This document shows, in pieces, positions 20,801 to 28,557 of a stretch of DNA of 64,000 bases (positions are counted from its first letter, which is position 1; each line of letters starts with the position of its first letter). The notes beneath the pieces are model-generated. The model made no database searches and was not told the origin of the DNA. It saw only the letters and a program-made list of their open reading frames with translations. The DNA lies in contig JAQUAI010000008.1 of the NCBI GenBank assembly GCA_028687335.1, positions 1 to 64,000 on the forward strand. Direction: 5' to 3'. The stretch comes from Gallionella sp. (GTDB taxonomy: Bacteria; Pseudomonadota; Gammaproteobacteria; Burkholderiales; Gallionellaceae). The translations under genes and the position numbers were made by a program.

Positions 20801-21081
20801 CTCGATAGCTGCAGGAACAAACGATACATTATCCAGCCGCCGCCTAAAAATCCCAATAGAAAAGCGGGATAACTTGCCAAATCTTGAAGTTTTGTAGTGG
20901 CATCCCAAGTGATCGCCCCCACGATGAAATCTGGGTAGCTCGGCGCACGAATCAATAAATGCTGTACCAGCAACAATGCCCCCAATGCCAGCGCGAGCGC
21001 AGCCAGCAGGGAAAAAAACACTGCGCCATCCGAGATTTTCAGGTATTGCCGCCCAGCATTAAGCATTAGCAGATTTTTCAT
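17881..21081 (-). CDS. Large multi-TM membrane protein (1066 aa) with C-terminal soluble domain; possible GT-C glycosyltransferase
   Basis: Single long frame, roughly 600 hydrophobic residues then ~400-residue non-membrane tail ending KFDVNCVGGGNPRMQIFWWGDEMAGPVPSKSLFFTAVNGTVIVPLDTY. Confidence 0.72.
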   Translation of the reverse strand: MKNLLMLNAGRQYLKISDGAVFFSLLAALALALGALLLVQHLLIRAPSYPDFIVGAITWDATTKLQDLASYPAFLLGFLGGGWIMYRLFLQLSSSKSNEYEQDFVTTLTWWLVPVAIGLGGFLSIYPSVSSLALTVGSTGLAMTAIAVRLNMRNGDAMPQQLGIGVLAVILIGLLPYGLATIQDRLPVFHEALRFNATHRVGLFIAITSALYFFYQCWKSPAVTSCYVSKLLLFAQLGLAPFYLLILPDLYLAGTKVPVIHTGGWLWALSLALVLTAVIDVIIRYKNFALGNKTDLTQLLSPLALFATVILLRNGATVSPQIPTDDYHFGESLLGWWSMWEFGKIPYIDYFSPHGIFGDEISGFLSLIFYDGTAATIVEADRLAGTLTMLGVFMALRAYTGSIGLAYISILLFGTVSRKLYWMILVPFYCLWLKASNLKPQNWLWMWTVSAAVLVFLVPPQGLVAVAASSPLVAIYLYRARLFSWNRKSVAFFVAAVGALALFTPILSMLYGAIRYVIENGKVNQIAYGVPWSWSWGENAVNKLEILRTSWIWVPLAAAMLIAVLVKQQQYRFYAIGVALPILLFASLLTPYTMGRIDPNAMSRPGILANFAWAALLPLLLAPLLEARGRAVLAVGIAFVCAAIGLANINKEGFHSILEKNQISALWSGSEHGMANMGNGLVEPLHVERLARVNSFLTGHLTPRETYLDLTGHNTDYMYFDRPPAMSTTAPYNLANIQEQLRIVNRLSKSIPRVALIEADNINHDGVNPSLRAHVLYRFVINNYEAELHDGYVYGIAKDSDLSRVGIDFTIRPFTDPGWENGVARADNAVIIRDTLAVHYLRVGDAILLPDNKTRKITRISSEENAIWFDGVRFVPSASDSHREVQVILDERRRQALSAQLMDHVFAVTDLRKVPVAWGQSSSSLASSMKQVANLDFSQAVLHDLSLDVHGFHVAGAAPYMWLDISLQKIAGQSAGLLKFDVNCVGGGNPRMQIFWWGDEMAGPVPSKSLFFTAVNGTVIVPLDTYPSWLGMRQVNGLRVDLETPGACQQFSVKHSTLNQRINLSE

Positions 21082-21084
21082 TTT

Positions 21085-21936
21085 TTAACTTGTTTTAGCT
21101 GAAATGACGGCTGACAGCTTTGTGATTCCCCAGAAAGCCATCGGCTCATAATTGGGATACGGGTAATAACCTCTGTTAAGCCGAATATCGCTCTTTTTTT
21201 CCAAGCATCGCTGTTGCACGAGATCAAGCACGGAAATCGGCTGTCCGCTGCAACAGTTGATCACACCCTCTACATTGGGATTCTCTAGGGCAAGCGCAAA
21301 GCTCTCTGCCACTTTTTGTATAGGCAAAAAATCACGTAATTGATCACCATGGGACATATTAAAGACAGCCAGCCCTTCGTCAATTGCTCGGTCTAGCTGT
21401 GCCAAAAGGCTATTAACATTTTGCCCTTCACCGTACATGTAAAACAGCCGCATCCATTGCAGCGTGAAGGGGTTTTCTTTCTGTAACAATTGCAGTGCTT
21501 TGCGCAAAGTATCTTTGGCAAAACCATATGGTGTCGTTGGATATGTTTCCATCTCCTCGTCCAACGGGCCATATTGCATGCCATACTCAAGACAAGTACC
21601 GGCAACAATTATTTGTGGTACGCCCGCTCCGACCGCCGTCGCTAAAAAAGCCAAGTCGGCTGGCAAGTTTTTCCCGATGTGAAAAAAATCGCGGTAATTT
21701 GGAAGCCCGGGCCACGCGAGATGAATAATCGCATCCGGCAATAATTCCGGTGTAAGCAGATGCTCAAAGCTTTCATGCAAATCGCACTGCACGAACTTTA
21801 CACGGTTAAACCATGGCATTTTTTGGGCGCGGCCAATGTCACGAGCGGTTGCGATCACCGAGTGTCCCCGTGCAAGTAGCTCGTTCACAACATGCCGCCC
21901 CACAAAACCAGTGGAGCCCGTGACCATCACCTTCAT
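21085..21936 (-). CDS. NAD-dependent epimerase/dehydratase (sugar nucleotide reductase)
   Basis: MKVMVTGSTGFVGRHVVNELLARGHSVIATARD; YGFAKDTLRKAL; start trimmed to 21936, which overlaps the upstream stop by 4 bp. Confidence 0.85.
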   Translation of the reverse strand: MKVMVTGSTGFVGRHVVNELLARGHSVIATARDIGRAQKMPWFNRVKFVQCDLHESFEHLLTPELLPDAIIHLAWPGLPNYRDFFHIGKNLPADLAFLATAVGAGVPQIIVAGTCLEYGMQYGPLDEEMETYPTTPYGFAKDTLRKALQLLQKENPFTLQWMRLFYMYGEGQNVNSLLAQLDRAIDEGLAVFNMSHGDQLRDFLPIQKVAESFALALENPNVEGVINCCSGQPISVLDLVQQRCLEKKSDIRLNRGYYPYPNYEPMAFWGITKLSAVISAKTS

Positions 21937-23159
21937 GCAAGTACCTTCAGCTCGGGGACGGCAATAACAAACTTGCCGCCCCATGCCAGCACTTGTTGTT
22001 GCTGCTGGATAACTTCCTCTGCGATATTCCATGGCAGGATGATTACCCAATCAGGCTTGCGTTTGGCAAGTTCGGCGGGGGCAAGAATCGGGATATGGCT
22101 TCCCGGCATATATTTGTTTTGTTTTGAAGGTGCTGCGTCACAAACAAAATCGATCAAATCATGTTTGATGCCTGCATAGTTCATCAAAGTGTTTCCTTTA
22201 GCTGCGGCACCATAGGCTCCGATCGACTTGCCCGCCCGCTTTTGCTCGATCAAGAATGCAAGGAAATCATTTTTGACTTTATCGGCTTTTTTCTGGAATC
22301 CTTCATATACCTTCAAGTCTTGCAGGCCAAATATTTTTTCTTTTTCCAGCATGGTAACTACAGAGGGCATCGTTGTTCTTGGGTCATTGCTATGACAGCC
22401 ATAGATGCGAAGACTGCCGCCATGCGTCGGCAATTCTTCCACATCAAACACTCTTAAATTTGCCTCAGCAAATATTCTTGAAACTGAGGTGAGAGAAAGA
22501 TAAGAGAAATGTTCATGGTATACAGTGTCGAACTGATTTTGTTCGATTAGTTTCATTAAGTGGGGAAATTCCAGATTGACGGTACCACTATCTTTTAATG
22601 CGATGCGAAGCCCATGCGTAAAATCGTTGATGTCTGGGACATGTGCATAGACGTTATTGCCGCAAATAAGATCGGCGCGCTTGCCTTCCTGAGCCAAACC
22701 AGTAGCAGTTTCCACGCCGAAAAATTTACGCAATACCGGCACGCCGATTTTTTCAGCCGCATCTGCCGTACTGTTTGTTGGTTCAACACCTAGGCAAGGA
22801 ATTTCCGCAGCCACGAAGTTTTTCAGCAAATAACCATCATTCGAAGCTATCTCGATCACAAAGCTATTCTTGGTTAAGCCCAGACGCTGGGTAATATTTT
22901 CGGTATAACGCGCCGCATGTTGCAACCAACCTTGCGAGGTGGAAGAAAAATAGGCGTAATCGCCGGAAAACAATTCGTCTGCTTCGCTGTAGTCCTCGGT
23001 TTGAACCAGCCAGCATTGATCGCAAACATATAGCTTCAACGGGAAAGTCGTCTCGGGTGCGCACAATGCGTCTTTGGACAAATAGGCGTTCGAAGGCGGC
23101 GCATAGCCAAGATCAAGAAAAACATGATTCAGCTCTGTATGACAGTGACGGCATTTCAT
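21933..23159 (-). CDS. SAM-dependent C-methyltransferase with N-terminal Zn-binding domain (TylCIII/NovU-like)
   Basis: MKCRHCHTELNHVFLDLGYAPPSNAYL; YVCDQCWLVQ; VIEIASNDGYLLKNFVAAEIPCLGVEPT; GAYGAAAKGNTLMNY. Confidence 0.9.
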   Translation of the reverse strand: MKCRHCHTELNHVFLDLGYAPPSNAYLSKDALCAPETTFPLKLYVCDQCWLVQTEDYSEADELFSGDYAYFSSTSQGWLQHAARYTENITQRLGLTKNSFVIEIASNDGYLLKNFVAAEIPCLGVEPTNSTADAAEKIGVPVLRKFFGVETATGLAQEGKRADLICGNNVYAHVPDINDFTHGLRIALKDSGTVNLEFPHLMKLIEQNQFDTVYHEHFSYLSLTSVSRIFAEANLRVFDVEELPTHGGSLRIYGCHSNDPRTTMPSVVTMLEKEKIFGLQDLKVYEGFQKKADKVKNDFLAFLIEQKRAGKSIGAYGAAAKGNTLMNYAGIKHDLIDFVCDAAPSKQNKYMPGSHIPILAPAELAKRKPDWVIILPWNIAEEVIQQQQQVLAWGGKFVIAVPELKVLA

Positions 23160-23707
23160 AAAACTATTCCTTTGAAGTTTTCTTTTAACAGGGGATGACT
23201 TAGGTCTCTTGCCGAAAGGTCGGTCGGTGGCAGTGGCCAATCCACTGCCACCTTGGGGTCATCAAAACGCACAGCCCCCTCAACCTCAGGGGAATAAAAT
23301 TCTGTATGCAAGTACAGTAATTGACTATCCTCTTGTAGCACTTGAAAGCCGTGGGCACATCCCTCCGGTATTACATATGCAAGATTGTTTTCTGGTGATA
23401 GTTCAACTGCATGCCATTTTAAAAAAGTCGGTGATTCTTTGCGCAAATCAACGGCCACATCAAAAACACGGCCTTTGAGACAACGCACAATTTTCATTTC
23501 CGCATGAGGTGCATTTTGGTAATGCAGTCCTCTGACTGCGCCGACACTACGTGTCATTGATTGATTGATCTGGGCAATCGTTCTTGATCCAAGAATCGGT
23601 TGCAATTCACGCATGCAAAACAGTCTGGAAAATGCACCGCGATTATCTTGAAAAGTTGAACTTTCAATCACGAATGCACCGGAAATGCCGGCCTCAATAA
23701 CATTCAT
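23156..23707 (-). CDS. rfbC: dTDP-4-dehydrorhamnose 3,5-epimerase-like protein
   Basis: MNVIEAGISGAFVIESSTFQDNRGAFSRLF, AVRGLHYQNAPHAEMKIVRCLKGRVFDVAVDLRKESPTF, IPEGCAHGFQVL. Confidence 0.92.
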   Translation of the reverse strand: MNVIEAGISGAFVIESSTFQDNRGAFSRLFCMRELQPILGSRTIAQINQSMTRSVGAVRGLHYQNAPHAEMKIVRCLKGRVFDVAVDLRKESPTFLKWHAVELSPENNLAYVIPEGCAHGFQVLQEDSQLLYLHTEFYSPEVEGAVRFDDPKVAVDWPLPPTDLSARDLSHPLLKENFKGIVL

Positions 23708-24789
23708 CGGTGCGAGACTCCTGCCCATGAGAGACCGCGCTCCTCGGCCAGTTTTAAATAAGCATTCAGCTGCTTGATGCTAATAACTTCTTTGTGATCT
23801 AACCATGCTCTATACCATTCCGCCGTTGCAGCCACCCCCTCATCAAATGTCCATACCGGATGCCAAGATAGCTTTTCCCGCGCTTTGCCGCTATCAAGAT
23901 GCAACAATTGCGCTTCGTGTGGTTGGGGCACATCGCTGCAATTCCAGTCAACGTTAGGCCAGTTATTTTTCAACTCAGTCAGCACCTGTCTTACTTGCCG
24001 ATTTCCTTCTCGATCGGGGCCAAAGTTCCATGCTTCGGCAATGGCAGCATTGCCTTGCAACAATTGCTGTCCAAGTATGAGGTATCCTGATAGGCATTCC
24101 AGCACATGTTGCCAAGGCCTTGTTGCACTGGGTGATCTGATTTCCAGAGATTTATTGTTCTCAACTGCGCGCACCAAATCCGGAATTAAACGATCCTCAG
24201 ACCAATCGCCGCCACCGATGACATTACCAGCACGAGCTGTTGCCAAAAGCGGGCTGCTTGGCGTATTAAAAAATGAACTGCGATAACTGGCTGCGACTAA
24301 CTCACTGCCGCCCTTGGAGGCGCTATAAGGATCATGCCCGCCTAGCGGGTCGATTTCGCGATAGCCCCAAACCCATTCTTTGTTTTCGTAACATTTGTCG
24401 GTGGTCACCACAACAATTGCCACCAAACTTTTGACTTGTCTGCAAGCATCGAGGACGTTCGCTGTACCCATTACATTGGTAGCCCAAGTTTCCAGAGGCT
24501 GGCGATATGAACGACGCACTAACGGTTGTGCGGCCAAATGGAAGACGATTTCAGGATCGACCTCGATAATTTTTTTTCGGAGCCCGACTTCATCACGAAT
24601 GTCTAGATGGCAAGATTCAACATCAAGTCTAAGCAGGCTCCAATGATTTGGCGAGGTTTCCGGAGGCAACGAGATACCAGTTACTTTTGCCCCCATCATT
24701 TGCAACCAAAGAACCAACCAGCTCCCCTTGAAACCGGTGTGTCCTGTTACTAGGACCCGTTTATTTTTATAGATATTTCCGAACATCAT
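23704..24789 (-). CDS. rfbG: CDP-glucose 4,6-dehydratase
   Basis: NKRVLVTGHTGFKGSWLVLWLQMMGAKVTGISLPPETSPN, TTDKCYENKEWVWGYREIDPLGGHDPYSASKGGSELV. Confidence 0.95.
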   Translation of the reverse strand: MMFGNIYKNKRVLVTGHTGFKGSWLVLWLQMMGAKVTGISLPPETSPNHWSLLRLDVESCHLDIRDEVGLRKKIIEVDPEIVFHLAAQPLVRRSYRQPLETWATNVMGTANVLDACRQVKSLVAIVVVTTDKCYENKEWVWGYREIDPLGGHDPYSASKGGSELVAASYRSSFFNTPSSPLLATARAGNVIGGGDWSEDRLIPDLVRAVENNKSLEIRSPSATRPWQHVLECLSGYLILGQQLLQGNAAIAEAWNFGPDREGNRQVRQVLTELKNNWPNVDWNCSDVPQPHEAQLLHLDSGKAREKLSWHPVWTFDEGVAATAEWYRAWLDHKEVISIKQLNAYLKLAEERGLSWAGVSHR

Positions 24790-25556
24790 TACCAGCTCTT
24801 CCACGGTGCTTTACCTGAAGCCCACAGCTCTTCGAGTAGGTTTTTCTCTCGTAGTGTATCCATTGCCTGCCAGAACCCCTCGTGTTGATATGCCGAAAGC
24901 TGACCGTTAAGTGCCAACTGTTGCAAAGGTTGCTGCTCCCAAACTGTGCTGTCGCCATCGATATTCTTTAGAACGCAGGGTTCCAGTACAAAAAACCCCC
25001 CGTTTATCCAAGCTCCATCGCCAGCAGGCTTCTCCTGAAAGTTATGTACAGCACCGTTCTCTATGTTCAGCGCACCATAGCGACCCGGTGGCTGAATTGC
25101 CGTCACCGTAGCTTGCCGACCAGACGATTTGTGATAAGCAATCAATTTCGTAATATCAATATCTGATACGCCGTCACCATAGGTAAAACAAAAAGTCTCA
25201 TTTTCAATATATGGGGCGACTCGTTTGAGACGCCCGCCCGTCATCGTCTGCTCGCCTGTATCAACCAAGGTAATTTTCCATGGCTCCGCGAACTTTTGAT
25301 GAATTTCCATTGAGTTTTCACGCATGCAGAAAGTTACATCTGACATATGTAAAAAATAATTAGAAAAGTATTCTTTTATCACATAGCCTTTATAGCCAAG
25401 ACAAATGACAAAGTCGTTTATCCCGTGATGAGAATACATTTTCATGATGTGCCAAAGAATTGGTTTTCCGCCGATTTCAATCATAGGCTTGGGGCGCAGG
25501 TGAGATTCTTCACTAATGCGAGTACCTAATCCGCCGGCAAGAATTACAAGTTTCAT
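24789..25556 (-). CDS. rfbF: Glucose-1-phosphate cytidylyltransferase
   Basis: [64 protein letters not shown]. Confidence 0.96.
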   Translation of the reverse strand: MKLVILAGGLGTRISEESHLRPKPMIEIGGKPILWHIMKMYSHHGINDFVICLGYKGYVIKEYFSNYFLHMSDVTFCMRENSMEIHQKFAEPWKITLVDTGEQTMTGGRLKRVAPYIENETFCFTYGDGVSDIDITKLIAYHKSSGRQATVTAIQPPGRYGALNIENGAVHNFQEKPAGDGAWINGGFFVLEPCVLKNIDGDSTVWEQQPLQQLALNGQLSAYQHEGFWQAMDTLREKNLLEELWASGKAPWKSW

Positions 25557-25606
25557 ATTCAGATTTCCCTAATGCAAAATCATAGTGCGGTGATGTTTAG
25601 TTCAAA

Positions 25607-28552
25607 CTAAACGTGCGAAATAACGGGTGACTTTAACGGATCAAAACTAGGAACCGCTGTCCAATCGTGGCGCAATGCAAAAACTGGGGGGTGATTGTCA
25701 AAATAAACGCTGTAATAAGGATCATTCGTTAAAACATCCTTCCATTTCTGTTGAAACAGATTGATCTCATCTTGGGCTACAACAGCTTCTCTCGACACAC
25801 TTTCGTAGTGACATAACTGTGCGCCTGCCGCAAATACAATCCTGAAGCCTTCTTTGAATACTTTTAGACAGTAATCAATATCGTTGTAGTTGATTGCGAA
25901 ACGCTCATCAAAGCCGCCAACGGATTTAAATAGCTCTTGTTTTGTCATAAGCACAGCACCAGTAACGGCTAGATAATTCCGGTTTGCTACGGCGCTAAAC
26001 AAGTGTCCAGGATAATTTCCCGGATATGCACGATGTATGTGATCTGGCAATCCATTCCAGAAAGCGATGCCAACATGTTGCAATGATTCGTTTTCGTAAT
26101 GAAGTTTTGCGCCGACAGCACCAACCCCTTTGCGCTGGCATAATTGCAACATACATTCCATCCAGTCCGGCGTAATAACTTCGATATCATCATTCATAAA
26201 TAACAGATATTCGCCGCGAGCGACTTTGGCTCCCATATTCATTTTAGTGGCAATGTTGAACTTGCCCTCAAAATGAACAAATTGGCAGTTGTAAGGTTTG
26301 ATTGCTTCTATCGTTTCAATACGCAGGTCGTTATTATCTACAATTATTATTTCAAAATTCCGGTAGGTTGTTTTTTCATAAATTGAAATGATCACTTGGG
26401 ATAACAAGTCGACATCTTTGCCTCTGACATGTGCCATCCGCCCTGCGGATGGAATGACAATCGACACCAGTGGCGAGTCGCTGATTTTATAGCGAAGGTC
26501 AAAACTGCCGCTGTAGGCACCCAATCGGGTCTCCCCGCCGCCAGCCACGCGCTTTGCGCGTTCTGTCAAAGCACGCACGGCCGAATCAAGTACGTAGTCT
26601 TTTGCATCCATAGAGGCTGCTGTAGAGCCGGGGATGGCACGCCAATGGTAAAGCACCTTCGGTATGTGAGCTATCTTCGTTGCTCGCTCAGTGAAGCGTA
26701 AAACAAAATCGTAATCTTGGGCCCCATTAAATTCACTGCGAAACCCGCTGAGTTCCCTAACCAAACTCATTCGATAGCATGCAAAATGAGCCGTATACAT
26801 GCAGCCTTCTAGCGCTTCCGGCGACCAGTCCGGCTTGAAGAACGGTTCATAGCGGTTTCCCGCCATATCCAGCTTGTCTTCGTCGCTATAGATCATGTCG
26901 AGTGCGCTATCGCGATTAAGCAACGATGCGAATTCAAATAACGCGTGAGCGGCTATTTCATCATCATTGTCCATCAGGCAGACAAAATCTCCCGTAGCCA
27001 ATTCCAGCGCGGAATTAGTAGCGGCGGATATATGCCCGTTGGTTTCTCTGAATACAAGCTTTATGCGTTTATCTTTAGCGGCATAACTTTCCAGTAATGG
27101 CCTCACATGCGGCTCGATAGAGTGATCGTCGGCAATACACAATTCCCAATTTGCATAAATTTGAGCAAGAACCGATTCAATAAAAGCGGTTAACCATTGC
27201 GCATCAACGTTGTAGACAGGGACTGCAATAGAAAACTTTGGTTGGTAAGTAAAATTTTGAGCTATCTTGCCCATTGCCTTTAAATCATCAGCGCTGGGCT
27301 CCATGGTGGCGATATAATTTCCGTATGAGGATGCCGTAAGCTGGCTATTTTCAATGGGAGTGCCAGATCGTGCTTTCAAAATCAAAACTCTTTTTACCAG
27401 TCCGCTCCAGCCATCCCGTTTTAACACTTTCGCAACTTTAATAACGGCAGGGATGAGTCCCCCGCAAGAATCTATATACGACGGAAGTAATGAATTAACC
27501 AGTTGGATCCTTTTTCTGTTACGGATAAAGACCGATGCTATGTTACGTATAGGCGCAGTTATGCGCCAACTGGTCGAAGCTTTCATTTCTTGCAGCATAG
27601 AAATGCGATCCAGTGCGATCTGATCAAGGTTGCGAATATGAACATCCTTGTCATGTAGCATCAGATCTAGATTGTTAATATGTACATCCTTGTCAAATAT
27701 GATCTGATTGAGGTTGGCGATCCGACCATCGCGTGTTGCTACAGCTTGGTTGAGATGAAAAATTTGGCTGTCGAGATTGCCTATATGAACATCTTTGTTA
27801 TGAATGACTTGCTCAAGGTTTACAAGTTGCGGTTTGTATTGCCAAGATAAATCAAAGCGCTCTAACTGCCTGGCTCCCAAAGCCGCAAAAAAATTGACGA
27901 ATAATTTTTTTTCAGCTGCGGGGGAATTTAAACAGGCAAGCTTTTTTTCTGCGGGGGCATTATTTAGTTGAAGTACGCCAAGCCCGTTTGAATGCAGAAA
28001 TTCAATATTGCTGGGGTAGATTGCCTGCAACTCTTCCCAAAGCTTCCACACTCCAAAATCGCGCTCACGAACATTGGTGTCGTGAAACATAACGATAGCA
28101 CCCGGCGCAAGCTTGGGGAGCCATGTCTCGAAATCATGGCGGACTGCCTCGTAAGTATGTAAACCATCAATATGTAAAAGCTCTATTGATGCATCTGCAA
28201 AATGATTAACCGCATTATCAAACGTAGTGCGTAGCAGTCTTGAAAATCCGGCATACCGGTCTTCGTTATGCGAATTTACGGCTAAAAAAATTGAATCCTC
28301 ATATTGACCGGCGTGTTCATCACCTTGCCAGGTATCAACTGCATAGCACTTGCTCGACAAATTATTTTCGACAACAGACTGGCAAAATGCGAAATAGGAA
28401 TTTCCGCTGTGGGTGCCGAGCTCAACAAAGATTTTTGGAGCAACCTCGTTGATTAACCACGCAGCAAATGGCAAATGTCCAACCCAAGCATTGGGAACTT
28501 GAAGGGAGTTCGGCAAAAATGATGCCGCTGAGATTAAATTATTATGGTTCAT
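25607..28552 (-). CDS. Multidomain protein: class I methyltransferase, coiled-coil repeat, two GT2 domains
   Basis: FVELGTHSGNSYFAFCQSV (SAM motif), repeats KDVHIGNLD/KDVHINNLD/KDVHIRNLD, then FSIAVPVYNVDAQWLTAFIESVL...LMDNDDEI and VSIVIPSAGR...LLFMNDDIEVITPDW; 981 aa. Confidence 0.88.
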   Translation of the reverse strand: MNHNNLISAASFLPNSLQVPNAWVGHLPFAAWLINEVAPKIFVELGTHSGNSYFAFCQSVVENNLSSKCYAVDTWQGDEHAGQYEDSIFLAVNSHNEDRYAGFSRLLRTTFDNAVNHFADASIELLHIDGLHTYEAVRHDFETWLPKLAPGAIVMFHDTNVRERDFGVWKLWEELQAIYPSNIEFLHSNGLGVLQLNNAPAEKKLACLNSPAAEKKLFVNFFAALGARQLERFDLSWQYKPQLVNLEQVIHNKDVHIGNLDSQIFHLNQAVATRDGRIANLNQIIFDKDVHINNLDLMLHDKDVHIRNLDQIALDRISMLQEMKASTSWRITAPIRNIASVFIRNRKRIQLVNSLLPSYIDSCGGLIPAVIKVAKVLKRDGWSGLVKRVLILKARSGTPIENSQLTASSYGNYIATMEPSADDLKAMGKIAQNFTYQPKFSIAVPVYNVDAQWLTAFIESVLAQIYANWELCIADDHSIEPHVRPLLESYAAKDKRIKLVFRETNGHISAATNSALELATGDFVCLMDNDDEIAAHALFEFASLLNRDSALDMIYSDEDKLDMAGNRYEPFFKPDWSPEALEGCMYTAHFACYRMSLVRELSGFRSEFNGAQDYDFVLRFTERATKIAHIPKVLYHWRAIPGSTAASMDAKDYVLDSAVRALTERAKRVAGGGETRLGAYSGSFDLRYKISDSPLVSIVIPSAGRMAHVRGKDVDLLSQVIISIYEKTTYRNFEIIIVDNNDLRIETIEAIKPYNCQFVHFEGKFNIATKMNMGAKVARGEYLLFMNDDIEVITPDWMECMLQLCQRKGVGAVGAKLHYENESLQHVGIAFWNGLPDHIHRAYPGNYPGHLFSAVANRNYLAVTGAVLMTKQELFKSVGGFDERFAINYNDIDYCLKVFKEGFRIVFAAGAQLCHYESVSREAVVAQDEINLFQQKWKDVLTNDPYYSVYFDNHPPVFALRHDWTAVPSFDPLKSPVISHV
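27605..27825 (-). repeat. Degenerate in-frame repeat encoding ~14-residue units ([IL]xDKDVHIxNLDxx) in a predicted coiled-coil linker
   Basis: LEQVIHNKDVHIGNLDSQIFHLNQAVATRDGRIANLNQIIFDKDVHINNLDLMLHDKDVHIRNLDQI. Confidence 0.75.
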
Positions 28553-28557
28553 GTTGT

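Noticed and set aside
26429-26701. Small plus-strand ORFs within 25607-28552
   Set aside because: Antisense to the large methyltransferase-GT2 fusion; no start context or domain support
27605-27825. Possible CRISPR-like or satellite repeat
   Set aside because: Repeats are in frame, degenerate at DNA level and encode a regular heptad pattern within a protein; no spacers
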